NCBI GenBank assembly: GCA_028641055.1
Contig: CM054060.1
Location: 57,508,296-57,572,295, forward strand
DNA: 64,000 bases
Source: Alopecurus myosuroides
Lineage: Eukaryota > Streptophyta > Magnoliopsida > Poales > Poaceae
Direction of reading: 5' to 3'
A program made the position numbers and the translations under genes. Under the pieces are notes generated by a model. The model did not search any database, was not told the origin of the DNA, and saw only the letters and a list, made by a program, of their open reading frames with translations. Each line of letters opens with the position of its first letter. Position 1 is the stretch's first letter. Below are positions 21,361 through 30,827 of the stretch, piece by piece.

Positions 21361-22480
21361 CAGTGATCCTACTGACGAGACCAAGACCATTGCAGAGATC
21401 GATGTAGCTCTTCCTCTGATATTTGCGTGGGACAGTGCCAAATAGGCGTATGATCTCACCAGCATCAAACTCTGATACGATGTTGTAAGAAATGAGGAAG
21501 AACAGGAAGGCACATGAGGCAAGGTAGCCAAGATCCCCACAACTCCTCCTATTATCGATTCTCTTTTTCCAGTCCATTGCAAGCTGCTTGGCCTGCTCTG
21601 TCGTGTGCACGGAAAGCTTGGGTTCCACCAAAGGCACACAACGGATCAGTATAACACAATTTTCCCAGACCTTGTTGGTCTTGATCTTTTTGATGCGCAC
21701 AATTCTCGTGACAACGTCAAGGATAAAAGCAGCGGCGTCTTTGGCGTGGCGCACAGCCATAGGGTACTCTTGCCGCGCAATACTATTCGTGAACACGATA
21801 TTCACCAGACTTTGGGTGTTCATGGTAGTGCACGCCTTTACAAGATACTTATCAACACCTTGAACATCTGGATACACTTCTTTCAACAAAACCTTATTGG
21901 CTTCCCCGGCCTCCTCCTTCTCCATCTCACCATCAGACTCCTGCTGCTCCTCTTCACCATTCTCTACCTTGTGGACCTTCTGCTCCTTGTCATCGGGCTC
22001 ATCAGTGGATACGAAGTCCTTATGCTGGTCTTCTTCAACCTCCAGCATCTCCTCGTCAGGATTATGTTCCTTGGTTGCCACATTGTTGGCATCTACCTCC
22101 TCTTGTTCAGGCTCCTTTTCCACCTCCTCTTCCTCTTCTTCCACCTCGACCTCCTCTTCCTCCTCCTCTTCTTCCACCACCACCTCCTCCACTACTTCCT
22201 CTTCGGCTTCCTCGTCGTTCGTCTCCTCCTCCCCTTGATGTGCGCGCTTCTTGTCGTCGCTGGTTGGGACAGGGGTGGGGAGGGCCACCTCGAGGACTCG
22301 TAGCTGGTGGTGGCACAGGGATATGGAGGACTGTGTTAAAGCACGACTTTTTGTATACTCAGCCAACAAGTTGTTAATTTCTTCCAAGATAGTAATCGTT
22401 CTGCTAGAATCAGCCCGTTGTTGTTTAATCATTGTACGTGCAAGCTCTAGCTTTTCAATCTCCTTGGTTTTGGCCGGTTT
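21361..22480 (-). pseudogene. Fused FRIGIDA-like exon 3/exon 1 (duplication junction)
   Basis: From 22480 down the frame reads exon 3 (KEIEKLELARTMIKQQRADS, NLLAEYTKSRAL) and at about 22334-22338 switches without a break to the middle of exon 1 (SSISLCHHQLRVLEVALPTP), then the acidic repeat and the complete FRIGIDA domain (RQEYPMAVRHAKDAAAFILD, CAFLFFLISYNIVSEFDAGE). It stays open over 373 codons and ends at a predicted donor ACTG|GTACAAAT. At the switch the alternatives share only one to three bases, so the duplication was probably made by end joining rather than by long homology. It could give a longer protein with two FRIGIDA domains, but the first is dead. Confidence 0.8.
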
Positions 22481-22801
22481 CTGTTCATAGGTAGATGCAA
22501 CATCATTAAACAACAAAAAATACAGTCAGTGAAGAAATACATTGTGCATAAAGAAAAGGACGCGTTCACATGTCTGACTTGCTGTACTCAAGGGGGTTTG
22601 AGAAAGAAGACAATAAGTAGAATTTTCCAAAAATGCAATTGATTAATTCTTCTGAACAGAAAATGTGCATAGGCATCTCAACTATGGGTGAATGACAATT
22701 TGCTGCAACAACAAATCAACTATGAAGCTCTATAAATTCTCTTACGATGTTGGTAGTACAATCAGATTGCAATGTAATTGTTTTCTTGTTCTAATGCATA
22801 C

Positions 22802-22974
22802 CAGAGACTTGTCCAATACATTCTTGCTAAATAACTCCAAAGCAGTCCATTTTTCCTTTTCAACATATCGCTCCAGAAGAGAAAAAGGTGGATATTTCTT
22901 CACCAATTTAAGAACCTGTATCATTTGTATGGCGTTCAACTCTTTTCCATTTCCAATCAAATAGTCGATTAAGT
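22802..22974 (-). CDS. FRIGIDA-like exon 2, first copy
   Basis: 173 nt between CATCTTTGTGCAG| and |GTATGCATTAG encode DLIDYLIGNGKELNAIQMIQ and KYPPFSLLERYVEK, the part of the FRIGIDA domain in which the protein repeats a helical unit. The copy at 20125-20297 has the same length, phase and splice sites. Exon 1 contributes one base and exon 2 two bases to the junction codon. No stop is present. Confidence 0.7.
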
Positions 22975-23574
22975 CTGCACAAAGATGAGGACATGGAAAA
23001 CATCAACAACAGATCTTGAACCACAAATGCAGATAATATCGTACAAATGAACCGTTCTTCCGGAAAAAAACTGCTGCAAGATGAAGGTACTACAGTACAT
23101 CTAACTGTACAGGTACTGCAGAAAAATGTTAAGATGGTGAACACTTGGGTGATCGAGCAGGAACTATTCAGCAATATAAACAAAATGATGATGCAAAAGC
23201 AGTGAGATCTATCATCCAATTCTCTTTCTGCATCTTTTAGTAGCTCTGTTATAGAACTTGATAGTTATTTTCCAATTGAACATTCAAACTAGGTCATAAG
23301 GTGTAGCCCTGTACTAATGCCAAAAGACAAAGTGTAGTATGTTGGATTTCACCCACAGATCGATAAAATAAAAATAGACTAACACATGCGTATGAAAAAG
23401 CTTTCATACAGAGGCACGTGATAGCCTTGTTTTCTCTTCATTTCTACTCGACTCAGTGTGTTACAAAGACTATGACCTGTTGTGAATAAATACATAACCG
23501 TACAACACACAACGATCTAGACAACCTACTTGTACACGAACAATTCCAAAGACAAAGTCCTACTTGGAATCACA

Positions 23575-24545
23575 AGAGAAGATTCTAGCAAGCAAACCAA
23601 TTCTAAATTTTTGTCAAGAAAGGGGGGGGGAAATTATTCATGACGTTCCTATGAAGACGCCAATAGGTCAGCCAGCCATTGCAGCCCGGGCTTCGTGTCT
23701 CGTGAGACCTAGTAGATACATATGGAAATCGTGTAAACATTGCCATACAATAACAAAAATAAAAAAGCATGTTTGCGTAATACATCGATACTTTCATAGG
23801 TATGCACAATCATGTCCCACAGTTATATTGTGGCTACCCCTAATATGTTTTTAGCGCTAACCCCGGGCACTTGTACCACTGTGGCTCCACTTAAACTATA
23901 TAAAACCTACACTTTACTTTTACTGGTGTAGCTAGGGTTCTTTTCCCTTCCAACCAATTCCCTGCCTTAAATCATGTTAGTGTTGGTTGTTTCCACTGAA
24001 AGCTTCTCTATTTTAGCACATTTATGTATATCACCTATCTGAAGCTACTCCCCACACCAAGACTGACAAAGCAGCTCATATTACCCCCCTCCCCCCACAA
24101 AGAGTAGAAACTACATGGTATCATACGTTCAGAACCAGAGCTCGTTTTCAGTTTTTCTTCGCCTCGGCCACACATGGAACAATGACATCCAGTCCAAACA
24201 TCCTGTAATAATAGAACCTAACACCCCCTGTTATTTCCCAATGATCTGAATCTCGGCACAGGAAACAGATAAACACATAAGTTCATAACATAACGAGTTA
24301 TGCGCCGAAAGCTAAAACAAAGAAGCACGCTAAGAGAGCACTCACTGACCAGTCTAAGAGCTGAATAGGTTAAGCACAAACCGAAAGTGAAGTGGAAATT
24401 ACAGGATACGGTAAAGCCAGGTCTAGCCTAAGATGCTCTAGACTCTAAAGGTTCATGAGTTATATATACATCACGGACTGTTCCTCTAAGTAGAACCGGC
24501 ATAACATGCACCCCGCAGAAAAGAGATGGGAGCATCGTCACAGCA
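23575..24545. other. Insertion of about 970 bp inside the 3' LTR, identity unknown
   Basis: Compared with the LTR at 20623-21046, the text is continuous up to CCTACTTGGA at about 23570 and resumes at CTATGAAGGTCCTACTC at about 24556. The stretch between has no long ORF, no terminal repeats that I could find and normal base composition, with poly(G) at 23622-23631 and poly(C) near 24087. It may be a gene fragment or a decayed transposon. Confidence 0.45.
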
Positions 24546-25297
24546 TATACACCTACTATGAAGGTCCTACTCAAGACTCTATCGTAGAGGCAAAAAAACA
24601 ACTCAACCTAGCTAGAATCAGATGCAAAACTACATGCAATCGGACACTAATTACTAATATCATGTTTACATGCAAGCCAGCCACGGGATGCACATGCATG
24701 GAAACTTTCCTAATTAAACAATATAAGCTAATCAAGATTATTCTAACAATCTCCCCTAATCTCGACTCTTTGTCCTCTTTGCCCCCACCCCCCACCTCAA
24801 GATCTTGACAGGTTGCAGAATCGTGATTTGTTTATTCAACTCAACGTATGATCCGGCCTCTTGCATGAGGACAACACCACAACTAGCTCAATGTATGAGA
24901 GCCATATGATCACACAGCCTCATGTTGAGACATGCCCTCATTGAAGAGGCTCACCTTCCCTGGATCTCGTCCCACTACACGCCTGAGCTTGATCTTCTCA
25001 TCAAGACACTTGTATTTTGCGCACATTCTTCTCCCTTGGCGACACCTGCACTAGACAGCCCTCAACCGTGACATGCTTCTATTACAACAGATCCTCATTG
25101 AGATAAGACTCATCATCCAACTACCTCAAAGACGAACTTGACTTCTTCCAACCAACAATGACATGCCGCCTCTCTGACGGCGGGCCCACTGTCTTATCCA
25201 TGTTGCTCCACCGAACAACGATCACCCTCCTAGAGGCCCTACTAAGAAGTTACCTCCCTAGGCAAGCGTGACTTCAAAACCTCGATCTGACACCAAT

Positions 25298-25731
25298 TGT
25301 TGGATTTCACCAACCGATCGATCATATCAAAATACTGAAATAGACGAACAGACGAGTATGAAAATCTACTCCACTCAATGTGGTACAAAGAGTCAAAGAC
25401 CATGACCTGTTGTGTATAAATACACGACCGCACAATCCACCATGATCTAGAGTATCTAGTGGTACACCAACGATCCTCAAGACAACAACCTGCTCAGACT
25501 ATACTACAACAGTCATACTGTATGACCGTTGTTAGTATAGTCTACTCAAAATCTACTACAAAGCAAAAACAAACAACCAAAAACCGCTCAACCTAGCTAG
25601 ACTCACGTGCAAACCTACATGCACTCAGACACTAACTACTAACAGAATGTTTCCATGCAACCAAACCACATGTCACACATGCATGGAAACTTGCCTAATT
25701 AAGCACTAACCTAATCAAGATTATTCTAACA
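25298..25731 (-). repeat. 5' LTR of the small intronic element
   Basis: Terminal TGTT and AACA, followed by the primer site. A near-perfect inverted repeat sits at 25496-25543 (arms of about 23 bp, AGACTATACTA against TAGTATAGTCT) that is absent from the other two LTR copies and must have arisen locally. Confidence 0.75.
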
Positions 25732-26514
25732 GAATAGGCCCGCAATTAAGTCGTAGAGTGGTACTAGTCAGGGGAGGAGCTTCGTTGGGGCAAATGTGTG
25801 CCATGGCCCGTCCAACATTTAGCCATTCCTTCTTCTTTTTTTCTTGCTGGGTTAGATTGATAAGGCTACTATTTCCTGAAAGAAAATTTTGTGGTTGAAG
25901 GATGGCCCATCCAGCAATTCTTCTGATGCTCCGCTGCTGGTACTAGTGCAGAAACTACTTCATAAATTTTGGGTTTAAATGGCGATGACAAGGAGAGATC
26001 ACAACTTATTCAAGAAGTCTTTCTTACTCAAATTCATCAAAGGTCTGCATAAGCTTTTAATATAGATAGTAAGTACCACGTAAGTACAACATTACTGCAT
26101 ACAGTATTTCCTGAGTGCTATGTAAAGTGGATATCATTTATTAGGCCAAATGGTGGTATTCTTGTGATAAGCAAACTGAGAATTCTTTGCTCCCAATCTT
26201 AGTCTACTAATGATAATCATCAGGCTGCACAGACCTAATAAAAATCATGAAAGTGAAGTACAATAGACATGGAAAAGGCTTATCTTATTGGTGGTTTGTT
26301 AAACATTGGCAGGACAATGGGTTGCCTACATATATATCATACATTGAAAAATTCTCTATTTATGGTTTATCCTAAGGTCCAGCAAAGTTACATAGTGTGA
26401 ATGTTCACTGTGAACAAAATTTAATTGACACTAACATGACTTGCTCACCTAGCATATATTGAGCTGAAGTGCATAACACATTATGAATCAGAATTGAGAA
26501 AGAATTATTCGTAC

Positions 26515-27724
26515 CACTGATCCTATTGACGAGACCAAGACCGTTGCAGAGATCGATGCAGCTCCTCCTCTGATATTTGTGTGGGACAGTGCCAAAGATG
26601 CGAGCAAAGATCCCCACCACTCTCCCCATTGTCGATTGCCTTTTTCCAGTCCTTTGCAAGCTCCTTGGCCTGCTCTGTCGTGTGCACGGAAAGCTTGGGT
26701 TCCACCAAAGGCACACAGCGGATCAACATAACACAATTTTCCCAGGCCTTGTTGGTCTTGACCTTGTTTTGGAGCAGAATTCTCGTGACAACGTCAAGGA
26801 TAAAAGCAGTGGCATCTTTGGCGTGGCGCACAGCCATAGGGTACTCTTCCCGCGCGATATTATTCCTCAACACGATGGTCACCATACTTTAGGTGTTCAT
26901 AGTAGAGCACGTATTTACGAGATACGTATTAACACCTTGAAGATCTGGATACACTCCTTTTAACAAAACCGTCTTGGCTTCCCCGGTGTCCTCCTTCTCC
27001 ATCTTACCATCATCAGACTCCTTCTGCTTCTCTTCACCATACTCTACCTTGTGGACCTTCTTCTCCTTGTCGTCGGCCTCATTTGTGGCTACCATTAAGA
27101 CCTTATGATCTTTTAGCTGGTCTTCTTCAACCTCCAACATCTCCTCGTCAGAATTATGTTCATTGTTTGCCACATTGTTGCCATCTAACATCTCCTCATC
27201 TGCAGGCTCCTTTTCCACCTCCTCTTCCTCTTCTTCCACCTCGACTTCCTCTTCCTCATCCACCTCTTCTTCCACCACCACCTCTTCTTCCACCTCGACC
27301 TCCTCTTCCTCCTCTTCTTCCACCACCACCTCCTCCACTACTTCCTCGTCCCCCCCTCTTCCGCTTCGTCTTCCTCCTCGCTGGTCTCTTGATGTGTGCG
27401 CTTCTCGTCATTACCGATTGGGACAGGGGTGGGGCGGGCCACCTTGAGGAGTCGTAGCTGGCGGTGGCGCAGAGAGATGGAGGACTGTATGGACGAGATG
27501 TGGGCGTCTAGAGCGTCCCAGGTGATGGGGAGCGGGAAGGGGGTGCAGGCGGAGAGGTGGTCGAAGGCCTCGCGCAGGGCATCTTTCCTGGCCGGGAGCG
27601 CGGCGATGGCCGCCTCCAACTCCGCCGTCGTCATCGCCATCGGGGACTGGTTCGGGAAAACTTGCGCCATGGATAGGGACTGGGGTTTGGTGGCGGCGGC
27701 GGATTTCGCCGAGGCGGGCTCCAT
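26515..27724 (-). pseudogene. FRIGIDA-like exon 1, first copy (true N-terminus, disabled)
   Basis: Start codon at 27724-27722 opens MEPASAKSAAATKPQSLS, a helical region with ELEAAIAALPARKDALREAF typical of the FRIGIDA-like N-terminus, then a glutamate/valine-rich repeat (about 27350-27200) and the FRIGIDA domain (REEYPMAVRHAKDATAFILD, WENCVMLIRCVPLVEPKLS). Lesions: a length change in a G run near 27352 shifts the frame; a CAA-to-TAA change at about 26888 relative to the second copy; and loss of roughly 85 bp near 26600 that removes the CAFLFF...EFDAGEI part and shifts the frame. Predicted donor at 26514. Not functional as it stands. Confidence 0.8.
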
Positions 27725-27857
27725 CGCCACGGCTGGGGGCAAACTAGAAATCAATTTTCCGTTTTCATGACAGAGTGGAAACGTTTTCTTTTTGAGAAAA
27801 ATCCGGACGGAGTGGAAACTGACAATGAGGAGTTTCCTTTTTTTTCTACTACTACTG

Positions 27858-28069
27858 CTTTTTTTTTTTGATAAAAACGCTCGCTCTATATTAATCAACC
27901 GACAAGTTTACAGGTACAATTGATGTATCATGAGGAGTACCTAGCCAAACATGCCTACCTATCTCTAATGATAGACCCAATTTTGCGAGATTATGAGCTT
28001 CCACATTCGATGTTCTTTTCTCATGAACGACAACACAATGATCAAAGGATCTCAATCTTCTCTGAACTA
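27858..28069 (-). mobile_element. 5'-truncated LINE (RNase H end) with 21-bp target duplication
   Basis: The 212-bp insert has a poly(T) at its left end (27859-27869), i.e. a poly(A) tail on the minus strand. Its minus-strand frame reads VEAHNLAKLGLSLEIGRHVW and ends shortly before the tail; this is the C-terminal RNase H end of plant LINEs. It is bounded by copies of C, eight or nine T, CTACTACTACTG at 27837-27857 and 28070-28091. It lies 134 bp upstream of the FRIGIDA-like start codon. Confidence 0.85.
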
Positions 28070-28091
28070 CTTTTTTTTTCTACTACTACTG

Positions 28092-29400
28092 TACTAGAAG
28101 AATCAGACGATAAGTTCTGGGCCGCCAGCCCAATAAGCCCCAGGACTCTTTTTTTTTGCAAGGTAATACGTTCTCATTCATAAGATAAATATCCGGTTAC
28201 AAGACACGTAAACACCGACATTACAGTACTGGAAGGATAGTATAATCCTATGCAAAAGACCAGCGCCTGTCCATCTCCTTCAGCACCACCAAAGTGACCA
28301 CCAAAAGAGAGAAGACAAATCACCTCTTCATCCGAGCTCGACGCGGCTCCATCGCTGATCTGCAGCTTTACGGACCTCCAAAATAGTTTGCCAGAAGCAA
28401 AACCATTGTCGTTGAACGAATCAGACCAGGGCAACGTGTCCCCGGACACGCCATCGAACTTCAGAACTGACATCCCCGCACGACTACAACGTCGAAGGAA
28501 GAAACCAGAACTGCCAGCTTCCATCCACAAACACAGCACAAGATGCACCATCTTCCAGCTATTAACTGCGCAGGCAGCCGTAAGTTAAGGGGGTTCAGTT
28601 GAAAGTTTGGAACATAAAATTCTACTTATTACAGTATCTTTCTTTAATAGACACAGTCAGTCGCTGTCAGTCATTGCACTGGACTTTATCAATAAAGCCG
28701 TAAGTTACCCATCGGTGTTACCCCTTCGTACCGTAAGTTTCCCAGAAAGTTTACCGCCATACCGCTTTGGTTCTGCTGTGAGAGATCGATCAAGTCAATG
28801 TCTACGTACCGCCATACCGCTTTGGTTCTGCTGTGAGAGATCGATCAAGTCAATGTCTACGTACCGCCATACTGCAATACCCACTACGAGGTAAACCACG
28901 TTTATTGTCAGTTAACCTTAGTTTTAATTACCCATCTTTTGTCTGGCATCTGCATTTTTGTTGCTGTTGCAATTCTGTAGTATCATAGTCGTCCTCGCAT
29001 TGTTCGTTTCTCCTGTCGTTGCTCAGGCGGTGCTTCCTGGACCCTCAATCGGGGGGCAAACGACGGCACCACACTGTCGGCCAGCCTCGCGGCTTGAGAT
29101 CATTGCCTCCCAGTTCTGTCATTAGCTGGAAATCGCATGGTTAAGTTTTTCTTTTTTCTGCGGGGACATGCTCTGCTTCACCGGAACTAAAATTTACAAC
29201 GCGGCCCAGTACCAAGTAAGCTCTCCGTTCTAAAATACACGACACCTTTTACATGGATTTTTTTTTCTTCAAAGATTCATCACCGGTGATATGTCTAAAA
29301 ACATAGTTACCCATTTGTGCATCTGTGGCTCTTATTACCCTATCAAGTGAAACAAAATTAGACATACACCATATATGAATTAATTTTTTACATACACTAC
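28092..29400. other. Intergenic DNA with possible retroposon remnants
   Basis: A poly(T) at 28148-28156 may mark the tail of another minus-strand retroposon; a 125-codon open stretch behind it (28174-28551, minus) has no family that I recognise and no target duplication was found. At 28752-28875 there is a tandem duplication. About 29230-29390 resembles the end of a Stowaway-like MITE (CTCCGTTCTAAAATAC) without a matching partner. No gene supported. Confidence 0.4.
28752..28875. repeat. Perfect 55-bp tandem duplication
   Basis: The unit TACCGCCATACCGCTTTGG...GTCTACG fills 28752-28806 and 28807-28861 without a mismatch, and a third copy starts (TACCGCCATACTGC) before it diverges. Perfect identity indicates a recent event, for example replication slippage. 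Confidence 0.9.
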
Positions 29401-30690
29401 GCATGGGCGACTCGGGTGGATCTAGCCGCCGCTCCAACCCGTCCTCCCCTCCCCTCCTGCCGCTGGTGGTTGCCGCGGGGCTAGGCCCGTGTTGTTGCGG
29501 CGGTGGCGGGGGAATATCTTCCTCCCACCCGTGGATCGTGGTGGATGCGGGTCGCCCCGATGCACGCGGGAGCGGCCTCGGCCCGTGCTGCGATGGCGCT
29601 GGTTGGTCGCCCGGCTGCGGCTGCGCGCAGAACGGTGGCGGGTGTCGCCGATAGGAAGTGGTGGCCGGCCGGTCTCTTGGCTCGTCGCAGCGGTACGGTG
29701 CGGATCCGATCGGGATCTGGTGGGCAAGGACCTCTCCACTAAATCGGCGGTGCGGGATTGGCTCGGAGGCCTCCTCTTGTGCAGATCGACAACCTGGCTG
29801 CGATATAGGTCGCTGGGCTGCAACCCTCGGTGGTGCGGCGGCGTGGTTTCGATCCCGGCAATGTGCGGTTGGGGGTGGTTTCGACCGTCCCCAAGACCCT
29901 TCGCGGGCGGATCTTGGGAGGTTTGTTGGTCAGGCGAAAGCTGAGATCCAGTTGGGGCCGATGACGACGGCGCCCGTGGGCGTTGTTAACTTCATGAATG
30001 CGTCCTTGCGGCCGTCAGTCGCCCGACCTAGTGCTTCGAGGGAAACCTTAGATCTGGGTCTCCCAGATCAGACGATGGCGACGCTTCTGTGTCGTTCAGC
30101 CTCTTGGGGCATCGTTCTGGAGTACGCTCTGGCTGGAGGGTCTGGAGGTTGGAGTGGTGTTTCTTCGAATGCATCAACGAAGGTGATTCTTGGCGGCGTG
30201 GCACCATGGGATCTCAGCGATGGACACGGGATGTTGGAAACGCGCAGGAAGGTGGGGCTATTTGGCGTCATGGCGGCGTTGATGGCAGGCCTGACATGGT
30301 GTCGGCAATGATCTCTCCAGAAGATAGTTTGGCGAATATCGGCGGCAGCGGCTTTCGAGTGTGCACGTCGGTGTATACTGCGGGACTGCTGAATCGGTTA
30401 TGTGCTCGCAATTCGTCATCGGGCGGCTTAGTGGAAGCAACCGGATTAGATGATGCTCGTTGGTGTGTTAGATCACAATATGTGGCTCCGACAATGACCA
30501 CCCCCTTTATCAAGAGTTTGTAGGTGTGACGATGTTCGTCAGACAGATGGATTTTGATTGATTCTTGTAACTCTTTGTAAGGCTTCGTGGTTCGCTTTTA
30601 TTATTAATAAAATAAACCTGCTATGTGCATTATTTTGATGCAGAAGCTGTGGGTAGAACCTCCATTTCAATTTTTTTTTTGAATATGTAA
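29400..30690 (+). mobile_element. Probable non-LTR retroposon segment, GC-rich body with T/A-rich 3' end
   Basis: A GC-rich body of about 1.1 kb with open frames on both strands but no recognisable protein ends in TTATTATTAATAAAATAAACC, then TGCATTATTTTGATGCAGAAG and a homopolymer at 30668-30680. Cereal LINE-like retroposons commonly carry such a GATGCAGA-containing end. Because no reverse transcriptase motif is visible the label remains tentative. Confidence 0.4.
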
Positions 30691-30822
30691 GGCTTTATCT
30701 CCATTTTACACTCGCGTGTTTCGTTAGAACAAACTGGCATGCTGGGCCTACTGGTGTGACAAAATATGTATATTGGAAGGCTTCATCGACGATCATGTCC
30801 AACCTTCACTTCAACATATGTT

Positions 30823-30827
30823 CAGTT
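30823..30827. repeat. Left target-site duplication (CAGTT)
   Basis: CAGTT precedes the TGTAAC start of the left LTR and recurs at 43722-43726 after the CACA end of the right LTR. This fixes the element borders exactly. Confidence 0.95.

Larger units (their letters stand above)
23340..25731 (-). mobile_element. Small non-coding copia-type LTR element in the FRIGIDA-like intron
   Basis: On the minus strand: 5' LTR 25731-25298 (434 bp, TGTTAGAATAATC to CCAACA), primer site ATTGGTGTCAGATCGAG at 25297-25281, a 549-bp interior with no ORF, a polypurine tract ATTAGGGGAGAT ending at 24749, and a 3' LTR from 24748 to 23340 interrupted by about 970 bp (around 23575-24545). Flanks read TATTC before the 5' LTR and TACTA after the 3' LTR, while the second-copy intron has TATTT; a decayed 5-bp duplication is possible. 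The size suggests a TRIM-like or internally deleted derivative. Confidence 0.7.
19170..27724 (-). pseudogene. FRIGIDA-like gene broken by an internal tandem duplication
   Basis: FRIGIDA-family proteins are nuclear coiled-coil proteins, some acting in flowering-time control. Read from right to left the locus contains: exon 1 (27724-26515: N-terminus, acidic repeat, FRIGIDA domain), exon 2 (22974-22802), a fused piece (22480-21361) in which the beginning of exon 3 runs straight into the middle of another exon 1, a second exon 2 (20297-20125) and a full exon 3 (19772-19170). So the part from mid exon 1 to early exon 3 exists twice. The first exon 1 has a frameshift, a nonsense codon and an internal deletion; the second series is open throughout, 1896 nt in frame, but lacks the original start. 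Splice sites are inferred by frame continuity and by identical phases in both copies. Whether any transcript is made is unknown. Confidence 0.8.

Noticed and set aside
21897..22377. Plus-strand serine/proline-rich ORFs opposite the acidic region, likewise at 27083-27457
   Set aside because: Mirror images of the glutamate-rich repeats of the FRIGIDA-like exon on the other strand.
28148..28560. Possible second minus-strand retroposon with poly(T) at its left
   Set aside because: No matching target duplication was found at the expected right border and the 125-codon frame has no LINE motif; kept only as a remark.
29403..30523. Series of ORFs of 79-217 codons in the GC-rich region
   Set aside because: Open on both strands at once, no motif recognised, and the 3' end looks like a retroposon; not annotated as genes.
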